64,000 nt of DNA from contig NZ_CTDX01000015.1 in NCBI RefSeq assembly GCF_001375515.1, forward strand, positions 310,001-374,000, read 5' to 3'. This DNA is from Bacillus kwashiorkori (GTDB taxonomy: Bacteria; Bacillota; Bacilli; Bacillales; Caldibacillaceae). The position numbers and the translations under genes were made by a program. Of the stretch, positions 47,206-57,086 are shown piece by piece. How positions within the stretch are numbered: position 1 is the stretch's first letter; every line of letters starts with the position of its first letter. A model generated the notes under the pieces. That model was given only the letters and a program-made list of their open reading frames with translations. It ran no database searches and had not been told where the DNA came from.

Positions 47206-47256
47206 GCTGGATGAAAGGAAGGACGACCATATTCTCCCTTTCATCCAGCTTTTTTA
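47206..47256 (+). terminator. Terminator of minJ
   Basis: GCTGGATGAAAGG (47206-47218) pairs exactly with CCTTTCATCCAGC (47237-47249), then six Ts. Confidence 0.9.
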
Positions 47257-47481
47257 TTTAGTGTCTGTTGATATTTTAAATGAAAGGCTCTTTTAAAAAA
47301 TAGTTGTTTATTTAAAAACTAGACTTTATGAAAAAATCCACTCCACTGAAAATACAGCTATTTTCATTCACCATGGTGAAAAATCAGTTTCATAAGTGTC
47401 TATGTTAAAAGGAAAAATTTATTCTGCGGACTTTGATAGATAGTAGGCACCTTATTTTCGGAAAAGGGATTTTTTAAAAAT

Positions 47482-48231
47482 TCACCGTGTCTTTCCTCTA
47501 TGGTTCGTTAGATAGTTCTCCGGTTGTTTATGTCTCCAGTTTCGAAATATTAACCAAGTTATAATACTTAAGCCAATGAGCAAACCTTCCAAAGATAAAA
47601 TATACCACGGATGTGGCCCTAAATAGTCTAATAGACTCCCACCAACTGGTTTATAATTTAAAAACATATAATTGCCATCGACTAATTTGTTAATGAATAA
47701 GATGATTGGAAGTAATATATTTAGAAAAATAAATACCTTTAATACGGACCAAATAGTTGGATAGTAATCTTTTACCCAAACGAAGTATAAAGCGATCCAA
47801 ATAATTACTAAATGAGTATAAAAATAATGCCAAAAGCGAAAATGTGGAAAGCCAAAATCAAGTACAGGTGTAGCTATTGCCTGTGAAGCACCTAATAAGG
47901 AAGTAAAAAATACAATTTCAAAAATAAGTCGCTTCTTCGTTAGTAATAGAGCTGCTGTTAAAAATAGGCTAAAACTGCAAAGCTCTAATGGCAAAGAATC
48001 ACTAATATGCCAAATTCCTATATTCATTGCCCAAAGATGATAACTAATTTCAAACAATAATAACGAAAGGGCAAGAAGAATCTCTAGTTTGCGCAAGTTT
48101 CTTTGCCGCAAGTTTTTTCTCCATAAAAATAGGATAATAGCCCCAGTAATGAAAATTCCAATCATTATCCAATGACTTAAGGAAAAACTAATGAACGAAT
48201 ATTTCTCATAATTCCCACCAAACCACTCCAT
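47482..48231 (-). CDS. ywaF: YwaF/TIGR02206-family membrane protein
   Basis: An integral membrane protein of 249 residues with six to seven hydrophobic segments. SLPLELCSFSLFLTAALLL, HFRFWHYFYTHLVIIW and the GPHPWYIL motif are characteristic of the YwaF family; the function is unknown. The second ATG (48231) is chosen because AGGGGAG lies six bases upstream of it and abuts the first ATG (48237). It is the only minus-strand gene in this part and stands alone. Confidence 0.83.
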   Translation of the reverse strand: MEWFGGNYEKYSFISFSLSHWIMIGIFITGAIILFLWRKNLRQRNLRKLEILLALSLLLFEISYHLWAMNIGIWHISDSLPLELCSFSLFLTAALLLTKKRLIFEIVFFTSLLGASQAIATPVLDFGFPHFRFWHYFYTHLVIIWIALYFVWVKDYYPTIWSVLKVFIFLNILLPIILFINKLVDGNYMFLNYKPVGGSLLDYLGPHPWYILSLEGLLIGLSIITWLIFRNWRHKQPENYLTNHRGKTR

Positions 48232-48522
48232 ACACATCTCCCCTTTAAATTTGATTGTATGATATTTTTTATAAAAAGGAAAAGTATTTTTTACCTATTC
48301 TTAAGGGACGGAATACGACGGAAGTGAAAATTGTAAGTTGATACTTTCACTTATACATGGAAAATAATAGTGATGCAATTTTTAATTGATAAGGCTATAA
48401 TGTAGTCATGTTTGTAAAAATTTCAGGAAATTTGTTAGGAAGTTTCCTACTTTACACATATTTTATCGTGTGAATGCACAAATTAATAATAGCGAATAAT
48501 TTTTCTAAATGAGGTCGGAAGA

Positions 48523-49146
48523 ATGTTAACTAGTTTAAATATTTGGTTCGATCATTACGGATATTTGATCATTATGGTTGTTTTAGCAGCTGGGATAATC
48601 GGTTTGCCAGTACCAGATGAAGTAGTACTCACCTTTATTGGTTATAATGTCTCGTTAGGAAAAATGGCATATTTTCCTGCTCTACTATCCGTTTTAGCCG
48701 GGTCAGTTGTAGGAGTAACGTTGAGCTATTTTTTAGGAAGTAAAATTGGACAACCATTGGTCAAAAGAATTGGACCTCGTATTTTTTTTACGGAGAGCCG
48801 ATTTAACAAGATGAAAGCAGTGGCGAATAAATTTGGTGCGTATTTTTTGTTTTTCGGGTACTTTATTCCCGGAGTTCGCCATATTACCTCTTACTTAGCA
48901 GGAATAAATGAAATTCCTTTTCGTAAATTCGCTATATTTGCATATACCGGTTCGCTTTTATCTAGTTTTGTATTTATTTCTATCGGTCAAAAACTAGGTG
49001 CTAATTGGTATATGATAAGTACTTATGCACATGATTACCGAATCCAATTTTTGCTATTCGTTATAGTTGTATCGCTTATTGGAATAATCTTTTACTATCG
49101 CAAGACATCGAAAGTTAAGTCGATTGATTATAAATATGATCAGTAA
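48523..49146 (+). CDS. DedA-family membrane protein
   Basis: The 207-residue protein carries the DedA signature: GLPVPDEVVLTFIGY, SVLAGSVVGVTLSYFLGSKIGQPLVKR, and FGYFIPGVRHITSYLAGINEIPFRKF, with re-entrant hairpin and four to five membrane segments. DedA proteins act as lipid flippases or scramblases, including recycling of undecaprenyl phosphate. The specific lipid is unknown. RBS GAGGTCGGAAG. A terminator follows. Confidence 0.88.
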   Translation: MLTSLNIWFDHYGYLIIMVVLAAGIIGLPVPDEVVLTFIGYNVSLGKMAYFPALLSVLAGSVVGVTLSYFLGSKIGQPLVKRIGPRIFFTESRFNKMKAVANKFGAYFLFFGYFIPGVRHITSYLAGINEIPFRKFAIFAYTGSLLSSFVFISIGQKLGANWYMISTYAHDYRIQFLLFVIVVSLIGIIFYYRKTSKVKSIDYKYDQ

Positions 49147-49170
49147 GAAATAAATTGAAAAGTACCCGGA

Positions 49171-49203
49171 AAGGAACCACATGCATAAAGGTTCCTTTTC
49201 TTA
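49171..49203 (+). terminator. Terminator of the DedA gene
   Basis: AAGGAACC (49171-49178) pairs with GGTTCCTT (49190-49197), then TTC and Ts. The remaining gap to 49504 has no visible gene and no clear CsoR site. Confidence 0.75.
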
Positions 49204-49504
49204 TGTGGATAAATGGAAATTGCAATGAGACTTAATCATTTGATTAAATATGGCACAATGGGAACGAGTAATAGTTTGTTTAAGAGCAAGATTTTTCCGT
49301 AGTTTCTATAAAAAAACTGGCAAATAGGTACTAATTTATTGCGATATCCTTTTTTCCTTACGAAGTGTGTAAGCCGTTTATCTATCAATTTGCTTGATAA
49401 GGATTAGGTAGTAATGTATAGTAAATCATGAAAAATGGTCGTCCGAAAGTTAATCGCGGGAGTAGTTCACCATATCATTTATATGTAAAAAGGGAGATGT
49501 TTTA

Positions 49505-49714
49505 ATGGAACATATAACATTAACAGTAAAAGGTATGTCTTGCGGTCATTGTGTGAAAGCTGTTGAAGGTAGTGTCGGTGCGCTAAATGGGGTAGAAAGT
49601 ATCGAAGTTCATCTAGACGCTGGCAAAGTGGAAGTGGAATTCAACCCAGAAGTTGTTTCATTAGAAACGATTAAAGAAACAATTGATGATCAAGGCTATG
49701 AAGTTGTATCGTAA
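49505..49714 (+). CDS. copZ: CopZ, copper chaperone
   Basis: This 69-residue heavy-metal-associated domain carries Cu(I) through GMSCGHCVKAVE and usually hands it to the CopA ATPase. Here no copA or csoR is nearby, so the partner is encoded elsewhere. RBS AAAGGGAGAT. A terminator lies at 49822. Confidence 0.94.
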   Translation: MEHITLTVKGMSCGHCVKAVEGSVGALNGVESIEVHLDAGKVEVEFNPEVVSLETIKETIDDQGYEVVS

Positions 49715-49821
49715 GTTTCCTACGATACATTTATCTAGCAATTTTTTTGCTTATGTAGGTTTTTTTACATATTTAATAATGAGAAATTGTAATAATAAAT
49801 GATTAGAAACATATGATAAAG

Positions 49822-49847
49822 CATCGTATTCATTACGATGTTTTTTT
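49822..49847 (+). terminator. Terminator of copZ
   Basis: CATCGTA (49822-49828) pairs with TACGATG (49834-49840), then seven Ts. Confidence 0.85.
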
Positions 49848-50013
49848 GTTGGGAAAGTGCTAAGGACAGAGCTATAGATTAAAGAAATTATTAAAAAGCA
49901 GCGGTAGTCATTCTCTTATGGAAATGATATACTTCAATGGAAATGATTCGTTTGTTCGATTCAGCAATTGGATTTGGATAGTTTAAAAGATGAATAAATT
50001 AGGGGGATATGTT

Positions 50014-50748
50014 TTGAAGAAAAAAATTTTAAGTATGTTATTGTTTGCTTTAGCGATTTTCTTATTAACAGGGTGTGTTCAAGTTAGGACAGAGATTACC
50101 ATTGGGAAAGATGGTTCTATCGAATCCGTCCAAAATTTAGGAGTTTCGAAAAAATTAGTTGAGTTGTCTGGCGAAAATCAAATGGATTCGTTAATGGATG
50201 ATAAAGAGGAATATGAAAAAGAAGGGTTTAAAGTTGAAGAATATGAAAACGACGATTTTGTCGGTATGAAATTATCGAAGAAGTTTGATAGTATAAAAGA
50301 ATTTCTAGATTCAAGGGCAGTCGATGGTTTTTCCGAAGATATCGGTAATAATCCTTTCACTGTTGAGGTAGACGAAGGATTTTTCGGAGATATTATTAAA
50401 ATTAAAGGGGATTTTCCATTTAAGTCAAGTGGAGCAATGGATTCAGATGAATTAATGGCAATGCAATTATTCAAATTAACTGATACGGATATTTCTTTTA
50501 CCATTAATACTCCTGTTAAAGCCGATAAGCATAATGCAACGGATGTGAAAGGTAAATCTTATTCGTGGGAGTTAGATATTACGAAGGATCAAACGATGGA
50601 GCTTGAATTTAAGACCCTTAACATCGGAAATATCATGCTTATCGTCGGTGCAGGAATTGTAGTGATTTTACTTGTAGCTTTCCTTCTATTCCGTAAGAAA
50701 AAATCCAAACATGAAGACCAATCACATGAAACAATAATTGAAGAATAA
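50014..50748 (+). CDS. Membrane lipoprotein with LppM/DUF3153-like domain
   Basis: TTG 50014 gives MKKKILSMLLFALAIFLLTGC, a lipoprotein signal with the modified cysteine. The extracellular domain (VQVRTEITIGKDGSIESVQN...SFTINTPVKADKHNATDVKGKSYSWELD) has the strand pattern of the LppM-like fold, followed by a membrane helix (IMLIVGAGIVVILLVAFLLF) and a short basic then acidic tail. It is therefore anchored at both ends. The function is not known. AGGGGGAT precedes the TTG. Confidence 0.72.
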   Translation: MKKKILSMLLFALAIFLLTGCVQVRTEITIGKDGSIESVQNLGVSKKLVELSGENQMDSLMDDKEEYEKEGFKVEEYENDDFVGMKLSKKFDSIKEFLDSRAVDGFSEDIGNNPFTVEVDEGFFGDIIKIKGDFPFKSSGAMDSDELMAMQLFKLTDTDISFTINTPVKADKHNATDVKGKSYSWELDITKDQTMELEFKTLNIGNIMLIVGAGIVVILLVAFLLFRKKKSKHEDQSHETIIEE

Positions 50749-50766
50749 TAGATGAATAATTAACTT

Positions 50767-50817
50767 AAAACCCATTTTCGTTCATCCAAACCAACGGATG
50801 AACGAAAATGGGTTTTT
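50767..50817 (+). terminator. Terminator of the lipoprotein gene
   Basis: A 21-base perfect stem: AAAACCCATTTTCG... from 50767 pairs with ...CGAAAATGGGTTTT, with an eight-base loop and trailing Ts. Confidence 0.92.
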
Positions 50818-50843
50818 ATTTCGGTACCGCAAGCAGCGGGGGA

Positions 50844-50858
50844 CTGTCCCCAACAATT
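50844..50858 (+). repeat. Partial copy of the GGTGCCTGTCCCC element
   Basis: CTGTCCCCAACAATT is identical to 17651-17665. Only one arm survives, with GGGGAC just before it, in the gap ahead of cas3. Confidence 0.6.
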
Positions 50859-50897
50859 TAAAATTTTCAGTTTATTAAAATGTTTGTATTGGTGGAA

Positions 50898-50941
50898 AAT
50901 GTTGAAAAATGTAACATTATTAGTATTGTTTGTAGTATAAT
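50898..50941 (+). promoter_or_regulatory. Candidate cas3 promoter with a dyad
   Basis: TATAAT at 50936-50941 lies 36 bases before cas3. Where a -35 box is expected, the dyad AATGTT-N9-AACATT (50898-50918) occurs instead, with its right arm at the -35 position, so an operator or an activator site is possible. Confidence 0.35.
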
Positions 50942-50977
50942 AGTCCTATGTACAAGTGTATTTGGAGGTTGATTATC

Positions 50978-53404
50978 ATGGATTTGTCAATTGCACATAT
51001 TCGACAAAGTGATGGGGAAATCCAAACTGTGGAACAACATCTGTTAGATGTGAAGCTTTTAGCCGAGTCTTATGGTGAAAAAATAGGTATTAAACATATA
51101 ACTGGATTAGCAGGTATGCTTCATGACATGGGGAAATATAATAATGAATTTAAAGAATATATATTGGAAGCGGTAAAAAATCCATTATCTCCCCCAAAAA
51201 GAGGTAGTGTTGATCATTCAACAGCTGGTGGTAAATTGCTATATGAAGTTTTTCATCATCCAAAAAAACAACTACATTCAATTCTTTCAGAAGTCGTAGG
51301 AAATTCTATAATTTCGCACCACTCGTATCTACATGATTTTTTAAACACAGAATTAGAATCGAATTTTTTAAAGAGAGTGTCTAAAAAGGAATTGAATAAT
51401 TACCAGCTTACAAAAGATGCCTTTTTTGCAAAGGTAATGTCAGAAAAAAGTTTTCATGTATATGTTGACCGTGCTGTAGAAGAACTGAAAAAATATTTAC
51501 TTAAGAATTCAACGGAAGGTATAGAGAATAACTTGATGTTTTTAACAAAGTTTGTTTTCAGTACTTTAATTGACGCAGATCGAACCAATACAAGATTGTT
51601 TGAAGAAAATGCAGTAGCTAGTGAAAATTATATAAATCATATCGCCTTATTCGAAAGATATTATGCAAAGCTTATTCAAAAAATAAACTCCTTCAAAACC
51701 AATGATAAAATTAAAAATCCTATTAATCAGCTACGGCAGGAAATGTCAGACCAATGTGAAAAATTCGCTACTAAGCAATCTGGAATTTATACACTCTCTA
51801 TTCCAACAGGTGGTGGAAAAACATTAGCCAGTTTACGCTATGCTCTTAAACATGCGATTAAGTATGACAAAAAAAGGATCATCTATGTAGTTCCCTATAC
51901 AACGATTATTGAGCAAAACGCAGAGGTAGTCCGTAAAATTTTACAAGACGATGAGAACGTTTTAGAACATCATTCTAATATTATTGATGATGATGAAAAT
52001 GATGAATATCTAGATGGAATAGCAATTAGACAACAAAAATTAAAATTGGCTAAAGATAATTGGGATTCACCTATTATTTTTACAACAATGGTACAGTTTA
52101 TGAATTCTTTTTATGCATATGGAAGTAGAAACATTAGAAGACTTCATAACTTATGTGAATCAGTCATTATTTTTGATGAAGTACAAAAGGTCCCAATCCA
52201 TTGTGTATCTCTATTCAATAGGGCCGTTAATTTCTTAAAAAACCATGGGAAGTCCAGTGTCATTTTATGTACCGCCACACAACCAGCTCTTGACTTCGTT
52301 AAAAATAAATTACAGATAAATAATGATGCTGAAATTATTAGCGACTTAAAAGATGTCATTAATGCATTTAAAAGAGTCGATATTATTGATAGAGCAACGG
52401 AAGAAAAATATGATACGGAAAGATTAGCCCAGTTTATTCAAGCTCATTTAGAAAAAATTCAAAATGTAATGGTTGTGCTAAATACTAAGTCGGTTGTAAA
52501 AAAATTATATGAAAAATTAAAGGAAATGGTTGAAATACCAGTCTTTCATTTAAGTACATCTATGTGCGCTGCCCATCGGAAAGAAATATTGGATGAAATT
52601 AGGGAAAAACTAAACAAACGCGAAAAAATCATTTGTGTGAGCACACAATTGATAGAAGCAGGTGTCGATATTAGTTTTGAATGTGTTGTTCGATCACTGG
52701 CAGGTTTGGATTCAATTGCCCAAGCAGCTGGAAGATGTAATCGACATGGTGAAAGAAAACTAGGCACTGTATATGTTATTGACCATTTGGAAGAAAAGTT
52801 AGATAGGTTAAAAGAAATAAAAGTAGGTAAAGAGGTTGCGGCTCGAATCTTAACAGATATGAAATACAACAACAAACTATATGATGGCAATCTTTTGTCT
52901 GCACAAGCTATGAATAAATATTTCCAAGAATTTTATTATAGAATGGAAAATGAGCTAGATTATCGCATTCCTAAGTTAGGAAAAAATATGCTCCATTTAT
53001 TAACGGAATCAAAGCGAGACAGTGAATCCTATCATCAAGGATATAAGGCAAAATTCGGAAAGAATCTACCATTATTTATCGCTAATAGTTATAAAACTGC
53101 CGCAGAATATTTCCAAGTAATTGAAAGTAATACTACTTCAGTTATTGTTCCTTTTGGTTACGGTAAGGAAATCATATTGGAATTAAACGGAGATGGAAGT
53201 ATTGAAAATTTAACAAAACTATTAAGGATGGCACAGCAATATACTGTCAATCTATATAAAAACGAGTTTGACCAATTAGCTAAAAATAATGGGATAGTTT
53301 CATTTTATGATGGAAAGATATTTGCAATTACTGAAGGTGCATATAGTAGAGAGTTTGGTATAAATATTCAAAATGATAGTTCGTTAGAAGGCCTTTTTAT
53401 TTAA
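50978..53404 (+). CDS. cas3: Cas3, type I-C helicase-nuclease
   Basis: Cas3 is recruited by Cascade to unwind and degrade invader DNA. The 808-residue protein has an N-terminal HD nuclease domain (GLAGMLHDMGKYNNEF; DHSTAGGKLLY; SHHSYLHDF), then the SF2 helicase with Walker A STPTGGGKT-type SIPTGGGKTLAS, IIFDEVQKVP, TATQPAL and the motif VI region AQAAGRCNRHGE. ATG 50978 follows TTGGAGG by nine bases; an upstream in-frame ATG at 50948 has no ribosome site. A hairpin separates it from cas5. Confidence 0.97.
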   Translation: MDLSIAHIRQSDGEIQTVEQHLLDVKLLAESYGEKIGIKHITGLAGMLHDMGKYNNEFKEYILEAVKNPLSPPKRGSVDHSTAGGKLLYEVFHHPKKQLHSILSEVVGNSIISHHSYLHDFLNTELESNFLKRVSKKELNNYQLTKDAFFAKVMSEKSFHVYVDRAVEELKKYLLKNSTEGIENNLMFLTKFVFSTLIDADRTNTRLFEENAVASENYINHIALFERYYAKLIQKINSFKTNDKIKNPINQLRQEMSDQCEKFATKQSGIYTLSIPTGGGKTLASLRYALKHAIKYDKKRIIYVVPYTTIIEQNAEVVRKILQDDENVLEHHSNIIDDDENDEYLDGIAIRQQKLKLAKDNWDSPIIFTTMVQFMNSFYAYGSRNIRRLHNLCESVIIFDEVQKVPIHCVSLFNRAVNFLKNHGKSSVILCTATQPALDFVKNKLQINNDAEIISDLKDVINAFKRVDIIDRATEEKYDTERLAQFIQAHLEKIQNVMVVLNTKSVVKKLYEKLKEMVEIPVFHLSTSMCAAHRKEILDEIREKLNKREKIICVSTQLIEAGVDISFECVVRSLAGLDSIAQAAGRCNRHGERKLGTVYVIDHLEEKLDRLKEIKVGKEVAARILTDMKYNNKLYDGNLLSAQAMNKYFQEFYYRMENELDYRIPKLGKNMLHLLTESKRDSESYHQGYKAKFGKNLPLFIANSYKTAAEYFQVIESNTTSVIVPFGYGKEIILELNGDGSIENLTKLLRMAQQYTVNLYKNEFDQLAKNNGIVSFYDGKIFAITEGAYSREFGINIQNDSSLEGLFI

Positions 53405-53406
53405 AA

Positions 53407-53431
53407 GAACCTATCATATCTTGATAGGTTC
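53407..53431. terminator. Perfect hairpin after cas3
   Basis: GAACCTATCA (53407-53416) and TGATAGGTTC (53422-53431) are exact complements with a five-base loop, directly after the cas3 stop. There is no T-run, so it may protect the 3' end or attenuate rather than terminate. Confidence 0.5.
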
Positions 53432-53544
53432 CAAAATAATATAATATATTTTTCAATCCGCACTTTTCTTTTTAAAAAGCGACAACTTATTTTAACATAT
53501 ACAAAAAAGAATAGGAAATGTTCATATAATATATAATTTTATTG

Positions 53545-53573
53545 TTGATTTTTAAGAATATTAGAGTTATATT
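53545..53573 (+). promoter_or_regulatory. Promoter for cas5-cas8c-cas7-cas4-cas1-cas2
   Basis: TTGATT (53545-53550), 17 bases, then TATATT (53568-53573). It lies 36 bases before cas5, in the only gap within the cas genes. Confidence 0.55.
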
Positions 53574-53608
53574 AATTATGTAAATAATTTTTGAAAGGGG
53601 TGAATTCT

Positions 53609-54328
53609 TTGAGGAACTCGATTGAATTTAAAGTATATGGAAATTATGCATTATTTACAGATCCATTAACGAAAATGGGTGGGGAAAAGCTTAGTTATCA
53701 AATACCAACGTATCAAGCGATAAAGGGAATAGTAGAATCCATTTATTGGAAACCAACTATCATGTATATAATCGATGAAGTTCGAGTGATGAATCCTATT
53801 CGGATGGAGTCGAAAGGTATTCGACCTATTGAGTATAGTGGGGGCAACACACTCGCTAACTATACTTATCTGAAAGATGTCTGTTATCAAGTTCGTGCTC
53901 ATTTCATTTTTAATCCGCACCGTCCTGACTTGGCTTTTGATAGAAATGAACATAAGCATCACAACATACTAAAACGATCGCTGAAAGTTGGAGGGAGAAG
54001 AGATATTTTTCTAGGGGCTAGAGAATGTCAAGGATATGTCGAGCCTTGTGTATTTGGGGAAGGAAAAAGTGTTTACGATGATATAGAGGAAATTCATTTT
54101 GGAACGATGGTGCATGGTATTAATTACCCAGATGAAATTGGTAAAAATGAAATGCAAATCCGATTATGGAACCCAGTAATGCAAAATGGTGTAATTAAAT
54201 TTATTCGTCCTGATCAATGTACACAAATACGAACTGTGTCAGAAATGAATCCAAAACAATTCAATAAAGAAAATATTACACATGTGGATGAGTTATATGC
54301 AGAAATTGAAGGAGGAGGGAATAATTGA
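53609..54328 (+). CDS. cas5c: Cas5c, crRNA-processing subunit of type I-C Cascade
   Basis: In type I-C, Cas5 replaces Cas6 and cuts the repeat transcript, then stays on the 5' handle. The 239-residue RAMP protein opens [46 protein letters not shown] and includes [25 protein letters not shown], the typical glycine-rich loop. TTG 53609 follows GAAAGGGGTG (53594-53603). Its stop overlaps cas8c by four bases. Confidence 0.93.
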   Translation: MRNSIEFKVYGNYALFTDPLTKMGGEKLSYQIPTYQAIKGIVESIYWKPTIMYIIDEVRVMNPIRMESKGIRPIEYSGGNTLANYTYLKDVCYQVRAHFIFNPHRPDLAFDRNEHKHHNILKRSLKVGGRRDIFLGARECQGYVEPCVFGEGKSVYDDIEEIHFGTMVHGINYPDEIGKNEMQIRLWNPVMQNGVIKFIRPDQCTQIRTVSEMNPKQFNKENITHVDELYAEIEGGGNN

Positions 54329-56226
54329 GCTGGTTATTAAATTTATATGAAACCTATGAGTCAAACATTGATCAAGTTGGGAAGGTAGAAATTAAATATA
54401 ATGGCAAAGAATTCACTCTAATACCGCTCTCACATACAACACAAACGGCACATATCGAAGTTCAAGTAACAGAAGATGGTGAGTTTCACTCAGCATCAAT
54501 AGTTGATGGTCCGGACGCAATAACAGTAATTCCTGCTACCGAAGATTCTGCAAGCCGTGGTTCAAAAATTGCACCGTACCCATTACACGATAAACTTTCG
54601 TATGTTGCCGGCGATTTCATTACTCATGGAGGAGAAAAAAAGCGGGAAGAACAGTATGCCCATTATATTAAACAATTAGAAAAATGGGCATTATCCCCAT
54701 ACGCCACAACAAAAGTTAAAAGTATTTATAATTATTTAAAAAAGGGTCAATTAATCAGTGATTTAGTAAATGAAAAGATTTTGTATTTAGATTCTAACAA
54801 TAAGCTAATAAAAAAATGGAAAAAGGAATATGAGGAATTATATGGGGAAAAGCCAAAAATATTTTCTGTAGTTTCTGCCGACCAAGAAAGCGCATTCATT
54901 CGTTTTAATGTTTATTCTCCAACAAAAATATTAACAAGTGTTTGGAAGGATAAAGATATGTATGATTCCTTCATAAAATACTATAACGAATCACTTGTAG
55001 AAGAAGATATTTGTTATATCACGGGAAAAAGTTTGCCCTTAGCGGAAAAACATGCAAATAAAATCCGTAATTCTGGAGATAAGGCAAAGTTAATTTCAGC
55101 AAATGACAAAAGTGGATTTACCTTTCGAGGACGTTTTACAGACAGCAAACAAGTAGCAACGATAAGTTACGAAGTGTCCCAAAAGGCTCATAATGCCCTA
55201 AAATGGTTAATTAATAGACAAGGCAAAATAATTGATAACCGTGTCTTTCTTATTTGGGGAAATGATGATTTAAATATACCAGATTCAACAGACGACACTT
55301 ATGATTTATACTCGTTAGATTTAATCGATAAAACCGAACAACCAAAGGAAAGAGTCACCTATACACAAAAATACTTTGCAGATGAATTTGCAAAAGCGAT
55401 AGCAGGATATAAAAATAATTTATCTTTAAAATCAAATGTTAATATTTTGATACTCGATTCAGCAACGCCAGGTCGAATGGCAGTTCTTTACTATCGAAAT
55501 ATTAATAAAGAAGAATATTTAAAACGATTAATTAAATGGCACACTACCTGTATGTGGCGCCATACATATCGGAAAAACGAGGGCGGGAAAAGGGTGACTT
55601 TTGAGGGGGCACCTGCTACAAAAGATATAGCCTTTGCAGCATACGGACCAAATGCAAATGATAAAGTTGTAAAAGGACTAATGGAAAGAATGTTGCCTTG
55701 TATTGTTGATGAGAAAGATATTCCGAATGATATTGTGAAAAGTGCCTTTTACCGGGCATCTAATCCCGCTGGACAAGATAGGTGGGAATGGGAAAAAACA
55801 TTGAGCATAGCTTGTTCATTGATTAATAAAGAGGAGGGATATACAGTGTCATTAGACAAGGAAAATAAGAATCGGGATTATTTATTTGGAAGACTACTTG
55901 CAATAGCAGATGTTCTTGAAAGATCGGCATTAGGTCCTGATGAGAACCGTTCTACTAATGCGATTCGTTATATGAACTCTTTTTCGAAACATCCAGAAAG
56001 GACATGGAAAACGATTCAAGCGAGCTTACAGCCATATCAAATGCGGCTAGGAAAAAAAGGATTATATTTTTCTAAGTTAATTGACGAAGTTGCTTCTAGT
56101 ATATGTATAGAGGATTTTAATAACAAACCACTTTCTGGTAAGTATTTACTTGGTTTTTATAGTCAAAGACATGAATTATATAAAAAACATGAAGAAAAAT
56201 TAGGAGAAGGAGAGAATAATGAATGA
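54325..56226 (+). CDS. cas8c: Cas8c, large subunit of type I-C Cascade
   Basis: Cas8c recognises the PAM and helps open target DNA. The 633-residue Csd1-family protein includes the [20 protein letters not shown] segment, [13 protein letters not shown] and the small-subunit-like helical C-terminus. Translation starts at TTG 54325 after a strong GAAGGAGGAGGG. An internal in-frame GTG at 55846 with its own GAGGAGG probably makes the separate small subunit. It overlaps cas5 and cas7 by four bases each. Confidence 0.95.
   Translation: MSWLLNLYETYESNIDQVGKVEIKYNGKEFTLIPLSHTTQTAHIEVQVTEDGEFHSASIVDGPDAITVIPATEDSASRGSKIAPYPLHDKLSYVAGDFITHGGEKKREEQYAHYIKQLEKWALSPYATTKVKSIYNYLKKGQLISDLVNEKILYLDSNNKLIKKWKKEYEELYGEKPKIFSVVSADQESAFIRFNVYSPTKILTSVWKDKDMYDSFIKYYNESLVEEDICYITGKSLPLAEKHANKIRNSGDKAKLISANDKSGFTFRGRFTDSKQVATISYEVSQKAHNALKWLINRQGKIIDNRVFLIWGNDDLNIPDSTDDTYDLYSLDLIDKTEQPKERVTYTQKYFADEFAKAIAGYKNNLSLKSNVNILILDSATPGRMAVLYYRNINKEEYLKRLIKWHTTCMWRHTYRKNEGGKRVTFEGAPATKDIAFAAYGPNANDKVVKGLMERMLPCIVDEKDIPNDIVKSAFYRASNPAGQDRWEWEKTLSIACSLINKEEGYTVSLDKENKNRDYLFGRLLAIADVLERSALGPDENRSTNAIRYMNSFSKHPERTWKTIQASLQPYQMRLGKKGLYFSKLIDEVASSICIEDFNNKPLSGKYLLGFYSQRHELYKKHEEKLGEGENNE
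55846..56226 (+). CDS. cas11c: Cas11c, small Cascade subunit from an internal cas8c start
   Basis: GTG 55846 lies in the cas8c frame, eight bases after GAGGAGG (55831-55837), and would give a 126-residue helical protein beginning [26 protein letters not shown] and sharing the cas8c stop. Independent translation of Cas11 from inside cas8 is established for types I-B, I-C and I-D. Here the ribosome site is much better than chance. What is seen is the site and frame; the product is inferred. Confidence 0.75.
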   Translation: MSLDKENKNRDYLFGRLLAIADVLERSALGPDENRSTNAIRYMNSFSKHPERTWKTIQASLQPYQMRLGKKGLYFSKLIDEVASSICIEDFNNKPLSGKYLLGFYSQRHELYKKHEEKLGEGENNE

Positions 56227-57086
56227 GTACTTTAGATCATAAAATCGACTTTGCAGTAGTATTATCTGTAGTTAGAGCCAATCCTAACGGAGATCCGCTC
56301 AATGGCAATAGACCGAGACAAAATTACGATGGCCATGGAGAAATATCTGATGTTGCAATTAAAAGGAAAATCAGAAATCGATTACTGGATATGGGAGAAA
56401 AAATCTTTGTTCAATCACATGATCGTACGGTAGATGGATTTAAGAGTTTAAGAGAACGAGCAGATGCGAAGCCAGAACTAAGTAAGTTATTAAAGGAAAA
56501 AAATAACTCAGACGATAAATTTGCAAAAATCGCTTGTGAAGAATGGATAGATGTAAGAAGCTTTGGACAAGTTTTTGCCTTTAAAGCATCAGGAACTGGT
56601 GGTGGTGTTTCAGTAGGAGTTCGAGGACCTGTATCGATTCATACTGCTACTAGTATTGATCCAATTGATATTATAAGTACACAAATTACGAAAAGTGTAA
56701 ATTCCGAGCCTGGAAAAGATAAAGGATCAGATACAATGGGAATGAAGCATCGTGTTGATTTTGGGGTTTATGTATTTTATGGCAGCATTAATACTCAATT
56801 AGCAGAGAAGACTGGTTTTTCAAATGAAGACGCAGAAAAAATTAAAAAATCGCTTATAAGCCTGTTTGAAAACGATGCATCTTCAGCAAGACCAGATGGG
56901 AGTATGGAAGTCCATAAAGTCTACTGGTGGGATCATGATACAAAAATCGGGCAATATTCTTCTGCAAAAGTTCATCGCTCATTAGAAATAAAAAGAAAAG
57001 TGGAGGAGCCAAAATCAATCAATGACTATGAGTTTATTGTTCAACCTCTAGATGGGTTAAAGGTTGAGATTATTGATGGGCTATAA
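56223..57086 (+). CDS. cas7c: Cas7c, backbone subunit of type I-C Cascade
   Basis: Cas7 subunits form the filament that holds the crRNA. The 287-residue Csd2-family protein begins with the conserved VLSVVRANPNGDPLNGNRPRQNYDGHGEISDVAIKRKIRNR, has GPVSIHTATSIDPIDIISTQITKSVN and ends EFIVQPLDGLKVEIIDGL. It overlaps the cas8c stop by four bases, with AGGAGAAGGAGAG just upstream. Confidence 0.97.
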   Translation: MSTLDHKIDFAVVLSVVRANPNGDPLNGNRPRQNYDGHGEISDVAIKRKIRNRLLDMGEKIFVQSHDRTVDGFKSLRERADAKPELSKLLKEKNNSDDKFAKIACEEWIDVRSFGQVFAFKASGTGGGVSVGVRGPVSIHTATSIDPIDIISTQITKSVNSEPGKDKGSDTMGMKHRVDFGVYVFYGSINTQLAEKTGFSNEDAEKIKKSLISLFENDASSARPDGSMEVHKVYWWDHDTKIGQYSSAKVHRSLEIKRKVEEPKSINDYEFIVQPLDGLKVEIIDGL

